DNA from: JASTVH01 sp042862465
Lineage (GTDB): Bacteria; Pseudomonadota; Gammaproteobacteria; Pseudomonadales; Oleiphilaceae
DNA: 34,703 bases
Direction: 5' to 3'
Assembly (NCBI GenBank): GCA_042862465.1
Contig: JASTVH010000017.1
Location: 1-34,703 of the forward strand
Of the stretch, positions 8,601 through 17,398 are shown in pieces. The stretch's first letter is position 1. Every line of letters starts with the position of its first letter. The notes beneath the pieces are model-generated. The model saw only the letters and a list, made by a program, of their open reading frames with translations. It did not search any database and had not been told where the DNA came from. The translations under genes and the position numbers were made by a program.

Positions 8601-9566
8601 TCAATACCTCTGGCGGCACGGACGATCAACTTCAAAACAGCGTTTCAGCCCGTCATCCACAGATAACGGCGGCGCCCAACCAAGGCGCTCCCGCGTTGAG
8701 CTTATGTCCACCTGCAATGAGCCCAGCAGCCTCTGTCCGACCGCCCTTCTCCCCAGCAAAGCCGCGCCAAACCGCAGCAAACCAGCGGGCACGGGTATCA
8801 ACCGAGAAGGCTTTCCCATTGCTTTCGCCACCCGTCGCAACAGCTCTGAGGTGGAAAGATCTTCACCGTCACCGGCCAGAAACGTCTGGTTCGCTGCACC
8901 CGGGTGATCAATACAGGTCAGGATCAAATCCACCAGGTTGTCCAACCCGACCAGGGAACGGCGATTGTTGATCGCCCCCAGCGGCAAGGGAATTCCTTTT
9001 CCAACCAGCTTGGTCATACTGGCAAAGTTGCCTTTCACACCCGGGCCATAAACCAGCGGCGGTCGTATAATCACTAACTCCATATCCGTCTCAGAAGCGA
9101 TAGACAGTAAGCCCTGCTCGGCTTCCATTTTAGAAACCCCATAGGAGTCTTCAGGGGCTGGCTTGTCCGCTACAGTAAACGGCTTACCTGGTAATGTCTG
9201 TTCACCATTCACCTTGATAGAACTGATAAAGATAAAACGCTTCACACCCGCTTCAGCCGCCTGGCGGGCGAGATTTAAAGTGCCAACAACATTCACACTT
9301 CGAAACTCTGTAAGCGGGTCAGCAACTGCATCATCCATAATATGGGCGCGAGCAGCGGTATGTACGACAACACGCCGCCCCTGCAGAACTTCTGACCAAT
9401 CGGTACTCTCATTGATCTCACCGACGGCAACGAGCTCAGACCGTTCGTCGGCCGGTTTCGTCCTCACAGCACCCCGAACACTGACAGCGGACTGAGCGGA
9501 TAAGCGCGCTATCAGATGGCCACCGACAAAACCAGACGCGCCCGTGACCAGAATCCGCTCAGCCAT
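8601..9566 (-). CDS. NAD-dependent nucleotide-sugar epimerase/4-keto-reductase (WbpV/WbiG-like)
   Basis: This extended short-chain dehydrogenase has 321 residues. The nucleotide-binding 'VTGASGFVGGHL' is at residue 6. The catalytic Ser-Ser is in 'FIFISSIKVNG' and the catalytic Tyr-Lys pair is in 'YGVSKMEAE'. A substrate segment 'IIRPPLVYGPG' follows. Homologues such as WbpV and WbiG sit next to WbpM-type dehydratases and small initiating transferases, where they reduce the 4-keto intermediate to UDP-QuiNAc or UDP-FucNAc. The same trio is present here. Its start overlaps the stop of the upstream glycosyltransferase by 8 nt, implying coupled translation. The stereochemistry of the product cannot be read from sequence. 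Confidence 0.88.
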   Translation of the reverse strand: MAERILVTGASGFVGGHLIARLSAQSAVSVRGAVRTKPADERSELVAVGEINESTDWSEVLQGRRVVVHTAARAHIMDDAVADPLTEFRSVNVVGTLNLARQAAEAGVKRFIFISSIKVNGEQTLPGKPFTVADKPAPEDSYGVSKMEAEQGLLSIASETDMELVIIRPPLVYGPGVKGNFASMTKLVGKGIPLPLGAINNRRSLVGLDNLVDLILTCIDHPGAANQTFLAGDGEDLSTSELLRRVAKAMGKPSRLIPVPAGLLRFGAALLGRRAVGQRLLGSLQVDISSTRERLGWAPPLSVDDGLKRCFEVDRPCRQRY

Positions 9567-10695
9567 CCCCCAGTAACTCCTTATAAATCGTCAAGTGCTG
9601 TTCGACAATACGATCTATGGAAAAGGCTTGCTCCGCCAGTTCGCGACCTGCCTTGCCCATGCGTAACCGGCGTTCCGGTGTTTCAATCAGGCTCTGAATG
9701 GCATCCGCAAGTGCGGATGCGTTTTTCACCGGAACAAGAACACCAGTTACATTTGGTTCTATAGCATCCCGGCAACCAGGATGATTTGTGGTTATTACTG
9801 CGCGACCGCAAGCAGCCGCTTCAACAAGCGTTTTCGGTAGACCTTCACCGTAATAGGAAGGTAAACATACGATGTTTGCTGCCGCGTACTGCCGTGCAAT
9901 ATCACAACGGTAACCGGGCAATTCGACAACACCTTCAGCAAGCCAAGCATCCAGCTCTGCCTGCTCGACGCTGGTAGGGTTACCCGGATCCGGCGCCCCG
10001 ATGAGGCGCATCACCACCCCAACACCACGAGACTTTAACAACCTGGCCGCCTCAACAAACTCATATACGCCCTTGTCCCGCAATAATCGTGCGGCCATCG
10101 CTACAACCGGTGGGCCTTTCGGCTCTGGCAGAAATGAATAATCTGCGAGGTTAACACCTGAACCGCGAATCATACGTACCTGATCGTTTCCAAGTGCCCC
10201 AATCGCCAACAGCCCATCGCGATCATCCGGATTCTGAAAAATCACCACTAAACGTCGCTGGCTGAACGCCAACCGATAAAGCCCCGAGACCAATACACGG
10301 CGAACCTTAGCTGCCGCCGACTGCGCAACAAAAACGGTTCCCAGACCGGAAACGGCAGCGACCATGGCAGGAACTCCCGCGAGCCGGGCAGCTATACCAC
10401 CGTAAAGGACAGGTTTTATGGTAATCAGATGCACCAGGTCCGGCTTTAATGCCCGGAATAACCGACACAAACTAATGATAGAACCCAGCTCTGCAAATGG
10501 GTTTTGCCGGCTTCTGGCAATAGCGACGGTATGGTGTACCAGGCCCAGACGACGGATTTCCCGCACGGCATCCCCGTCTGCCGTCGCAACATGAACCTCA
10601 TAACCGGCGTCTCGTGCGGCAATGGCGATCGGCAACCGATGCGACAAAAAGAATTCGGGGGCGTTAACAACAAAGAGGATTCTCTTGGCTGTCAA
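9559..10695 (-). CDS. GT4-family glycosyltransferase
   Basis: A GT-B fold retaining glycosyltransferase of 378 residues, probably cytoplasmic. The N-terminal acceptor domain begins 'ILFVVNAPEFFLSHRLPIA'. The C-terminal Rossmann domain contains 'MAARLLRDKGVYEFVEAARLL' and the EX7E-type nucleotide-sugar site around 'SYYGEGLPKTLVEAAACGR'. The ORF remains open upstream to 10749, but those codons read an asnB relic in a different frame. The family-consistent start is TTG at 10695, which overlaps the relic stop codon as TTGA and has GGAAG just upstream. This mirrors the GTGA overlap between the intact asnB and the GT4 gene at 10914-12074. Sugar specificity is unknown. Confidence 0.85.
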   Translation of the reverse strand: MTAKRILFVVNAPEFFLSHRLPIAIAARDAGYEVHVATADGDAVREIRRLGLVHHTVAIARSRQNPFAELGSIISLCRLFRALKPDLVHLITIKPVLYGGIAARLAGVPAMVAAVSGLGTVFVAQSAAAKVRRVLVSGLYRLAFSQRRLVVIFQNPDDRDGLLAIGALGNDQVRMIRGSGVNLADYSFLPEPKGPPVVAMAARLLRDKGVYEFVEAARLLKSRGVGVVMRLIGAPDPGNPTSVEQAELDAWLAEGVVELPGYRCDIARQYAAANIVCLPSYYGEGLPKTLVEAAACGRAVITTNHPGCRDAIEPNVTGVLVPVKNASALADAIQSLIETPERRLRMGKAGRELAEQAFSIDRIVEQHLTIYKELLGDG

Positions 10696-10890
10696 TTGAC
10701 TTCCAACCACGCCTGAAACATCAATACACTCCAAAGATGATACTGCCAATTCTGTTTACCACTCAGATGCTGCGCCCAAAGTTTACGAATGGGTTCGGGT
10801 GAAAATACCCCTCATGGCGGAACCTCTGCTCATCCAATAATGTTTCTGTCCAATCTCGCAAGCGCCGCGCGGCCAAATGATTTCAAAATG
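10692..10890 (-). pseudogene. 3' relic of a second asnB (asparagine synthetase-like) gene, frameshifted
   Basis: Translating the minus strand gives 'HLAARRLRDWTETLLDEQRF', then 'HEGYF'. After a one-base frameshift at the T-run (plus 10802-10805) it continues 'SPEPIRKLWAQHLSGKQNW' and 'LWSVLMFQAWLEVN' plus stop at 10692-10694. This matches the last ~60 residues of the intact AsnB encoded at 12071-13999 ('LREWAEKLLDEKRL', 'FDPAPIRKMW', 'LWDVLMFQAWLEQQ'). A 22-nt stretch near the stop is identical in both copies (10702-10723 and 12081-12102), but overall divergence is considerable, so it is not a recent tandem duplication. Upstream of about 10890 the similarity disappears. The relic still supplies the ribosome site and overlapping stop for the next glycosyltransferase. 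Confidence 0.85.
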
Positions 10891-10913
10891 ACTAAGGATT
10901 AGCCTACTCGCAA

Positions 10914-12074
10914 TTAGGCTAAATACCGTGTCTTCCCAAACCAGCAAGCCTCATAACGGGCCACCATCCCGCCAATAGAGAACCGATCAGCGATACGTTG
11001 TGCGCTTGCAGCTCTATGCCTCTGCCAAGCCTCCGGGCTATCCTGCCATTCGTTGTGCATTTTCAAGATAACATCTGCTAGGGCTTTCGGGTTACTGGGT
11101 GGACAACAAAGTCCGGCATCACCAATTATTTCCAGAGCATCACCCACATTGGTTGTAACGCATGGCGTACCGCAGGCCATAGCTTCGGCAAGTACATTCG
11201 GAAATCCCTCAGAACAACTGGAAAGTACGTGCAAGTCCAGAGCGTTCATAATAGCGGGAATATCTCGACGCTGACCGGCCAATATCACTTTTTCTTGCAA
11301 GCCCAACTCGAAAATTCCAGCTTTCAACACGGCATTATCAGTCGACATACCACGGCCAACCAGTAAGCAGCGAAAATTGCACCGTTGCTCCGCCACTTGG
11401 GCCAGGGCCTGCAGCAAATTGGAATGATCTTTCAAGGGATCAAACCTCGCCACATTGCCCAACACGAAAAGGTCGGAACCAAGACAAAACTCTATTCTGA
11501 CACTCTCGCTTAAAGTACAATCACTCTTAAACTGGGCCAAATCATAGCCATTCGGTATTACCAGAAGTTTTGATTTTTGATACCCAACTTCCGCATGAAC
11601 CGTCAGTGCTTTGTTGGCGCAGCAGATAACTTTCTCTGGAACCCATTTCGAAAGTAATGCACATGACCGGGCTAACCAGAGCGTTAGACGGGAGGACTTT
11701 CCTTTTTCCAGACTAGACCGACGAATACCCCAAAACACCCGCCGTACCCCGGCCAGCCGTGCAGCGATACCGCCCAGCAGATCCGCATGGTACATCCAGG
11801 TTTGCACCACATCGGGATCTTCTGACTTGATCAGACGAATCAGCTTGATAAACTTGAATGCGCTTGGTATGCCAGATTTCATACCCAGGCAATGAACAGC
11901 AACACCTGCTTCCGCTAGCAATGGGCCGTATTTGCCCGCGTCCATCAGCGAAACAACCACATGCTGTGCCTGTTTGCTGTGCAGGCATAGACGGGCTAAC
12001 ACGCCCTCTGCACCGCCATCGTTCAGCCCGGTGATGACGTGTACGACTTTTCTATCTGAACGGCTATTGCTCAC
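10914..12074 (-). CDS. GT4-family glycosyltransferase
   Basis: A 386-residue GT-B retaining glycosyltransferase. Residues about 10-25 carry the typical N-terminal glycine loop ('VITGLNDGGAEGVLARL'). The C-terminal domain has 'NVARFDPLKDHSNLLQAL' and the donor site 'SSCSEGFPNVLAEAMACGTP'. The frame is open upstream to 12257, but that extension is the 3' end of asnB read in another frame. The true start is GTG at 12074, overlapping the asnB stop as GTGA, with GGAG five bases upstream. The operon with asnB implies it may add or act next to the residue that AsnB amidates, which is inference. Downstream lies the asnB relic. Confidence 0.87.
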   Translation of the reverse strand: MSNSRSDRKVVHVITGLNDGGAEGVLARLCLHSKQAQHVVVSLMDAGKYGPLLAEAGVAVHCLGMKSGIPSAFKFIKLIRLIKSEDPDVVQTWMYHADLLGGIAARLAGVRRVFWGIRRSSLEKGKSSRLTLWLARSCALLSKWVPEKVICCANKALTVHAEVGYQKSKLLVIPNGYDLAQFKSDCTLSESVRIEFCLGSDLFVLGNVARFDPLKDHSNLLQALAQVAEQRCNFRCLLVGRGMSTDNAVLKAGIFELGLQEKVILAGQRRDIPAIMNALDLHVLSSCSEGFPNVLAEAMACGTPCVTTNVGDALEIIGDAGLCCPPSNPKALADVILKMHNEWQDSPEAWQRHRAASAQRIADRFSIGGMVARYEACWFGKTRYLA

Positions 12075-13999
12075 TGCTGCTCCAACCACGCCTGAAACAT
12101 CAGCACATCCCACAGGTAATAATGCCAGCGACGCTTGCCGGAGACATGCTCCTCCCACATCTTGCGGATAGGGGCCGGATCGAAGAAACCTTCCTCTCGG
12201 AGGCGTTTTTCGTCCAGCAGTTTCTCCGCCCATTCCCGAAGCGGACCACGCAGCCAATGCTCGATAGGCACGCCGAAGCCCATCTTGGGCCGGTCCATGA
12301 GCGCTTTAGGGACGTAGCGATAAAGCACCTGTCGGAGCAGCCATTTTGCCTGCCTATTGCGGTACTTGTATTCGGTCGGCACTCGCCAGGCGAATTCGAC
12401 CAGCCGATGATCGAGCAGCGGCACGCGCGCCTCCAGGCTGACTGCCATACTGGCCCTATCGACTTTAGTGAGGATGTCGTCGGGCAGGTAGGTCATCGCA
12501 TCCAGGTACATCATTCGCTCACGCAGGCCCGGCAGGTTGGGCATCCAGTCGGGCCGGTTGAGTATCGTGTCCGGCTCTTTGGCACCGAGTACAAGTTCCT
12601 CGGGCTTCTGCGCATGGGAAACAAAATGGCGGTAGAACAACTGGCTATCCGGGTACGCCAGCATCTCGGCCAGCTTAGGCAGCCGGTCGGCCAAGTGGTC
12701 GATACGCAAGCGTCGCGGCAACAGTGCCATCGCTTTTCCCAGGACGCGCCCTGGCGCATGGGCAACCAGTGACGCCAGAGCACGACGCAGTGGCACAGGC
12801 ACGCGTCCCAGCTTGTTCCAGATCGAATCTGCCTTGAAATAGCGCCCATACCCATAGAACAGCTCATCGCCACCATCCCCGGACAGGCTCACCGTCACAT
12901 GCTGCCGAGCGAGCTGACTGACCAGAAAGGTAGGGATCTGGGAAGAATCTGAAAAAGGCTCGTCGTACATGGTTGGTAGTTTGGGGATGACAGCCATCGC
13001 CTCTTCGGGCGTGACATAGAGCTCCGTATGATCAGTACCCAAGTGGTCGGCCACCGCCTTGGCATGCCGGGCCTCGTTGTAACCCTCTTCATGGAAGCCG
13101 ATGGTAAAGGTCTTAATCGGTCTGTCGCTCTGTGCCTGCATGAGCGCGGCGATGGTTGTCGAATCATACCCACCGGAGAGGAACGCCCCTAAAGGCACGT
13201 CCGCTGCCATGCGTCGGCGGACTGCATCACGCAGCAGACCGTCCAGTTCGTCGGTCAGCGCCTCCGGTTCGCCAGCAGCAGCGGCCACACCCTGCTCTGC
13301 TATCCGGCCCAGGTCCCAGTAACAAACTGGTTCGCCCACATTGCGCCCATTCTCGCGAATGACAACGAAATGGGCCGGCGGTAACTTGGCGATGCCCTGG
13401 TAAATACTCCAGGGCGTGGGCACGTAGTTATGGCGCATATATAGCGCCAGGGCATCCCGATCGATATCGCCCCGCCAGTCCGGATGGGCGGCCAGCGCCT
13501 TGAGCTCCGAGCCAAACAGGAAGGCATTGCCGCTACGGCCATAATAAAGCGGCTTCTCGCCCATGCGATCCCGGGCCAGGAATAACATACGCTCCGAGGC
13601 ATCCCACAGCGCAAAGGCGAACATGCCATTCAGCCGCTCAAGCGTCCCTCGCACGCCCCAGTGGCTTAGGGCGGCCAGCAACGTTTCCGTGTCCGAATGG
13701 CCGCGCCAATCGAACGCACCGCCTTGGGCCTCCAAGTCGGCCCGCAGGTTTTCATGATTATAGATCTCGCCGTTGAAGACCAGCGTGTAACGCCCGCAGG
13801 GCGAGTGCATGGGCTGGTGCCCGGCGGGGGAGAGGTCAATGATGGAAAGGCGGCGGTGCGCCAGCGCGAGTCCGGCGGTAGCCTCCGTCCAGACGCCAGC
13901 ATCATCAGGACCGCGACTTTGGATACGCCGTGCCATCCTTTCGGCGATGGTCTTGTCCACCGCATCCCCATTTCCCCAGAAGCCCGCTATTCCGCACAT
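12071..13999 (-). CDS. asnB: Asparagine synthetase B-like glutamine amidotransferase
   Basis: The 642-residue protein has an N-terminal class II glutaminase domain with catalytic Cys2 ('MCGIAGFW') and 'RGPDDAG'. The C-terminal ATP-pyrophosphatase domain contains the PP-loop 'SGGYDSTT' (about residue 255) and 'SLSGDGGDELF' (about residue 355). The family transfers ammonia from glutamine to a carboxylate activated by AMP. In O-antigen and capsule clusters, homologues such as WbpS are thought to amidate uronic acids. With two GT4 genes and epimerases around it, that role is more likely here than asparagine supply. It appears to have an independent start, since a candidate terminator lies just upstream. 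Its stop overlaps the following GT4 gene by 4 nt. Confidence 0.92.
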   Translation of the reverse strand: MCGIAGFWGNGDAVDKTIAERMARRIQSRGPDDAGVWTEATAGLALAHRRLSIIDLSPAGHQPMHSPCGRYTLVFNGEIYNHENLRADLEAQGGAFDWRGHSDTETLLAALSHWGVRGTLERLNGMFAFALWDASERMLFLARDRMGEKPLYYGRSGNAFLFGSELKALAAHPDWRGDIDRDALALYMRHNYVPTPWSIYQGIAKLPPAHFVVIRENGRNVGEPVCYWDLGRIAEQGVAAAAGEPEALTDELDGLLRDAVRRRMAADVPLGAFLSGGYDSTTIAALMQAQSDRPIKTFTIGFHEEGYNEARHAKAVADHLGTDHTELYVTPEEAMAVIPKLPTMYDEPFSDSSQIPTFLVSQLARQHVTVSLSGDGGDELFYGYGRYFKADSIWNKLGRVPVPLRRALASLVAHAPGRVLGKAMALLPRRLRIDHLADRLPKLAEMLAYPDSQLFYRHFVSHAQKPEELVLGAKEPDTILNRPDWMPNLPGLRERMMYLDAMTYLPDDILTKVDRASMAVSLEARVPLLDHRLVEFAWRVPTEYKYRNRQAKWLLRQVLYRYVPKALMDRPKMGFGVPIEHWLRGPLREWAEKLLDEKRLREEGFFDPAPIRKMWEEHVSGKRRWHYYLWDVLMFQAWLEQQ

Positions 14000-14082
14000 A
14001 AATTCCAGTCAATCCTTGTCATGCAAACGGCGCAGCCCGCATTCTATGCAAACGTGCCGACCATCTTCTGTTTTCATTTGAC

Positions 14083-14107
14083 CAAACACAAAACCGCGCT
14101 TGCGGTT
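14083..14107 (-). terminator. Candidate intrinsic terminator after the membrane protein gene
   Basis: On the minus strand AACCGC-AAGC-GCGGTT (14092-14107) forms a 6-bp stem with a 4-nt loop and is followed by the T-rich TTGTGTTT. It lies about 65 nt beyond the stop of the gene at 14174-15367 and upstream of asnB. If real, it separates the Wzz-to-Wzy unit from the asnB unit. The stem is short, so efficiency may be partial. Confidence 0.45.
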
Positions 14108-14173
14108 AAACGCCAACACTGTCTTAGGCCGCGCCGCAGGTGGCAGACAGTCCGGTGTTAATATATAGGCCAT

Positions 14174-15367
14174 TCACGCCGCGGCGTCCTCCGATACCGT
14201 TGGTTGCCGGCGTCGTGGCGCACCCCGGCCCACCGGCACCATCTGACTGAGCAGGCCCAAAGCCCCGTAAAACTGGAACAGCGCGAGCAGGCCATCGATC
14301 TGAACGCGATGACGTGGCCCCTGGAGGGCACCAAACATCCCGTACAGCAGGATCATCAACAGGAAATAGATGACCACGAATCGCGCCGTCATCGTCGCCC
14401 GCCGCCATACCCGAATAATGCCGTAGACCAACACCGGCATCATCGCCCACTGAAACACCTGCGGCAGGTTGAGGAACGTGTAGTGCACGGTTGTATGGAA
14501 GGGAACCGGCGTCAGGAGAATGCGAGGCACCCCATAAAGGGGGTTCACAAAATCGGCCTGTAAACGCACATAGGCTGAAGATAATCCCTGCAAACCGAAC
14601 ACCGCCAGGACACCCAGCAACCCCACAGGGACCAGTAACCACAGTGCCGGGCTCCTTCGGCCCTGTGGTGAGAGAAGCAAGGCACCAAACAGCGCGACCA
14701 GCAGCATCAGCGGGACGTAAAACCGGGTAAAGAACAACACCAAACCACATAAAGTGGCCAGCAAAACCGCCGACGGATAACGCCCCTGCTCCGCCCGACT
14801 CGCCGCATAGACCGCCACCGAGGTTCCGGTCAGCACCAGAATGTCCTTGCCGTTCATGATCGTCGACCAGGCAACAATATCCGGATGGAGGGCCATGAAC
14901 ACAAAGAACCCGGCCGCCAGCCGCTGCGACAGCTGCACTCCCGACCTCGCAGCCGCGGCCATGAACGCGGCCGCAACGAAGGTCAAAATGATGTTCGCAG
15001 CCACCGGTGCGTAATACGCCTGGCCGAACACGCGAAAGCTGTCAGCATTATAAAGGTAGTACATGAAATGTTTGCCACCGGCCAGGGAAAAAAGCTCCGG
15101 CAGATGCGCCCCGAAATTGACCAGACTTACCCCGTCGGACAATAGCACTCCGCCTCTCTCAAAATAGCCCCAGTCATCGAGGAAAGTGAAAGTGCCATCG
15201 AAAAACAGCGCAAAATAAAGCGTAAAAATCGCACTCTTGGCAAAAGCAACGAAAAAACTCCAGTGCGGCGCGCGGGATACTGTCAGAGCGAGCACAAAGC
15301 CGATGACAAATACCACCAGCGCCGGGAAAAGCAGCGCATCCAAGGGGAATGAGGAGACATTCTGCAT
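14174..15367 (-). CDS. Polytopic membrane protein, candidate O-antigen/polysaccharide polymerase (Wzy)
   Basis: This 397-residue protein has about ten hydrophobic segments and a basic C-terminal tail ('RGAPRRRQPT'). No family is recognised with certainty. It is the only unassigned polytopic protein in a cluster that has Wzx and Wzz, so it is the best Wzy candidate. Wzy proteins are poorly conserved and usually have 10-14 membrane spans with a large periplasmic loop; here the stretch after segment two ('FLDDWGYFERGG') or 'PLYGVPRILLTP' could serve. The 'DDWGYFERG' motif near a first loop also resembles GT-C (GT39/83-like) enzymes, an alternative. Its ATG shares one base with the upstream sulfotransferase stop (TGATG), implying coupling. 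Confidence 0.55.
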   Translation of the reverse strand: MQNVSSFPLDALLFPALVVFVIGFVLALTVSRAPHWSFFVAFAKSAIFTLYFALFFDGTFTFLDDWGYFERGGVLLSDGVSLVNFGAHLPELFSLAGGKHFMYYLYNADSFRVFGQAYYAPVAANIILTFVAAAFMAAAARSGVQLSQRLAAGFFVFMALHPDIVAWSTIMNGKDILVLTGTSVAVYAASRAEQGRYPSAVLLATLCGLVLFFTRFYVPLMLLVALFGALLLSPQGRRSPALWLLVPVGLLGVLAVFGLQGLSSAYVRLQADFVNPLYGVPRILLTPVPFHTTVHYTFLNLPQVFQWAMMPVLVYGIIRVWRRATMTARFVVIYFLLMILLYGMFGALQGPRHRVQIDGLLALFQFYGALGLLSQMVPVGRGAPRRRQPTVSEDAAA

Positions 15368-16248
15368 CAGTCAGCGTGCCCATCAACACCGGACAAGGCG
15401 TGAATCCAGCGCCGATAACCCGCCGGCACCTCATGCTCGCTGCGCCGAATAACGCCATCGAACTTGAACAAACTCGCGTTCCCCATAAAGTGCCATTCCG
15501 TTGCGAAGTATTCGCGTAATTCCGCCACGCTCATCGGCGTCACGTCGAGGTAGGCGAAAAGACGGGCCAATTCACCGTCAATATCATCGGCTAACCCCTC
15601 ATAACTCATCACCAGCTCCGAGCCTGCCTGCTTCGCTACCTGGCGAGCCCGGCCATGATACAGCCGATACCGCAAGCTGTGCTCGATGAGACCCCGCCAG
15701 CCGCTCTTGCCGGTATTTCGCATACTAGAGCTGACAAAGTCTACAGGGTCTCGGTACAGGTGGATAACGCCCCCAACGGGAAACCCTGCGGCGACCAGCG
15801 CGGCCACGCGCGAATTGAATTTCAGGCCATCAACAAAAATCCTTCCTGGATTCGGGGTATGCCGATGGACTGCCGAAAGGAACGCCTCGAAATCCTCGCG
15901 AAAGCGGGGCAGCTCACCGAGGCTTACGTGCCGTAATATCGACGGCGAGGCCCAGAACGAGGTGAAGTCGCTGAACGCGATGCGGCCCATGCCCCCTCCC
16001 TGGTCACCGGGGTATTGCGGAAGCATCACGCGGGTGCCAGGGTATCGTTCTGCCCCGACGTCGCGCTTGGTGGCCTGCCAAAACGGGCAGGCACTGACGC
16101 GCTCGCCGCATCCGCAAACCTGGTCGAGGGTGTTGGAGGGATAGGTGTCGCCCAGAGCCGTCAGCTCGGGGTGGGCGTTGATCAGCTTGGCCAGCAGGGT
16201 AGCCCCGTGGTAGCTGGGGGACAGAACAAAAAAAGCCTTTTCAAACAT
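15367..16248 (-). CDS. Sulfotransferase-family protein, probable carbohydrate sulfotransferase
   Basis: About 293 residues. The N terminus 'FFVLSPSYHGATLLAKLINAHPEL' sits where the PAPS 5'-phosphosulfate loop occurs, but the loop is 'SYHGATLL' instead of the usual [R/K]SGTTLL. A cysteine cluster follows ('CGCGERVSACPFW', about residues 48-60). The 3'-phosphate-binding strand and helix is 'GVIHLYRDPVDFVSSSMRN' (about residues 180-198). It would transfer sulfate from PAPS to a sugar hydroxyl. The start at 16248 (MFEKAFF) overlaps the upstream GT4 stop by 8 nt, exactly as in the truncated paralogue at 19766-19915; an in-frame GTG at 16254 is an alternative. A GT4-sulfotransferase pair suggests a sugar is added and then sulfated. 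Confidence 0.8.
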   Translation of the reverse strand: MFEKAFFVLSPSYHGATLLAKLINAHPELTALGDTYPSNTLDQVCGCGERVSACPFWQATKRDVGAERYPGTRVMLPQYPGDQGGGMGRIAFSDFTSFWASPSILRHVSLGELPRFREDFEAFLSAVHRHTPNPGRIFVDGLKFNSRVAALVAAGFPVGGVIHLYRDPVDFVSSSMRNTGKSGWRGLIEHSLRYRLYHGRARQVAKQAGSELVMSYEGLADDIDGELARLFAYLDVTPMSVAELREYFATEWHFMGNASLFKFDGVIRRSEHEVPAGYRRWIHALSGVDGHAD

Positions 16249-17398
16249 CGACACTCTCTATATTAAGGCCCAGCACATTATCCCATTCGGCCATCACCTG
16301 TTCGGGAGAAAAGCGCCCTCGCACAGCAACGGCGGCCCTGCCCATACGCTGACGCCCCTCATCATCCTGCATCATGGCCGCCAGTGCTCGGGCCAAACCG
16401 ACCTCGCCATCGGCAACCGGAACCAGGTTGCCGTCGATACCTTCTCGAATAATATCGCCAGGGCCGGTTTCACAATCGAAACTCACGGCGGGCAGCCCGT
16501 GCGCCATGGCCTCCAGCAAGGTGTTCGGGAAACCCTCGAAGCGCGAGCTCATCACATACAATTCGGCTCGCTGGTACCAGTCGGCCAGATTACCGACACG
16601 GCCGGGAAGCGCGATCCGGCCTGCCAAACCCCGTTTCTCAACGCGAGCTTCCAGCGCTTCTCGCTCTCCGCCTTCACCTAGGATGACTAGGTCCCAATCG
16701 GGGAAGTGCGCCTCCAGCCGGGCAAAAGTATCAATCAACCCCGCAAAGCCCTTTTCCTCACCCAGGCGGCCGACCGCCAGGAGCAGCCGCCGTTCCGGGG
16801 TCACCCAATCCGCCGGTTCGAACCACGGCTCGGAGACTGGCAGCGGGTAGACACAAGGGTTTGGAATCACTGCACTGCGCGACCTCGGGCTCTCCGCCGC
16901 CAACCAGTCGCCGCCGCGCCGGGTCTGCATCACCACCGCCACAGCCCAAGGATAGGTCCAGCGGCGCAATCGGGGCCACACCGTGCCCATCGGCATAGCC
17001 GGCGGAAAGGTTCGTTCCGAAACCACCACTGGCACTTTCACCCCACGCGTCGCCAGCAGCGTAGCTACATTAACATGCGGCAGAAACGACACCACCCCAT
17101 CCGGGCTCCACTCGCGCACCAGGGCCCGCATTGCCAACAACCGCCGCAGCATCGATAGCGGTGACTTGCGCGTGGTGCCGATGCGGTCGGCCAGATAGAC
17201 CAGCCGCACCCGTTCATCCAGCGGATACAGGCAATCACCCCGCCCGGAAAAGGTCGGCACCAGCATCACCTGATGCCCCCGCTTGGCCCAATGATTGCAG
17301 AGCAGAGAGGCAACCCGCTCAGCGCCACCACCCTGCATGGAGCTGACAAAAAATAATATTTTTACCCCTTTATTATGAAGTGTCACATCCTGTGTCAT
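16241..17398 (-). CDS. GT4-family glycosyltransferase
   Basis: A 385-residue GT-B glycosyltransferase. The N-terminal glycine loop is 'FFVSSMQGGGAERVASLL' (from residue 15). 'ERTFPPAMPMG' lies near residue 128. The donor domain contains 'AVGRLGEEKGFAGLI' and 'SRFEGFPNTLLEAMAHGLP'. It is a clear paralogue of the gene at 19908-21026, sharing the 'SERT[FY]PP' and 'SRFEGFPNTLLEA' segments. The same N terminus survives as a fragment at 19611-19769, including a 23-nt identical stretch (17325-17347 and 19726-19748). It begins directly after the GT2 stop (TAAATG) and overlaps the sulfotransferase start. It is a candidate for using UDP-sulfoquinovose or a hexosamine donor; specificity is not shown. 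Confidence 0.9.
   Translation of the reverse strand: MTQDVTLHNKGVKILFFVSSMQGGGAERVASLLCNHWAKRGHQVMLVPTFSGRGDCLYPLDERVRLVYLADRIGTTRKSPLSMLRRLLAMRALVREWSPDGVVSFLPHVNVATLLATRGVKVPVVVSERTFPPAMPMGTVWPRLRRWTYPWAVAVVMQTRRGGDWLAAESPRSRSAVIPNPCVYPLPVSEPWFEPADWVTPERRLLLAVGRLGEEKGFAGLIDTFARLEAHFPDWDLVILGEGGEREALEARVEKRGLAGRIALPGRVGNLADWYQRAELYVMSSRFEGFPNTLLEAMAHGLPAVSFDCETGPGDIIREGIDGNLVPVADGEVGLARALAAMMQDDEGRQRMGRAAVAVRGRFSPEQVMAEWDNVLGLNIESVDV

Noticed and set aside
12075..12257. N-terminal extension of the GT4 gene upstream of 12074
   Set aside because: The codons are the asnB 3' end read in another frame; the GTG at 12074 has a ribosome site and family-like N terminus.
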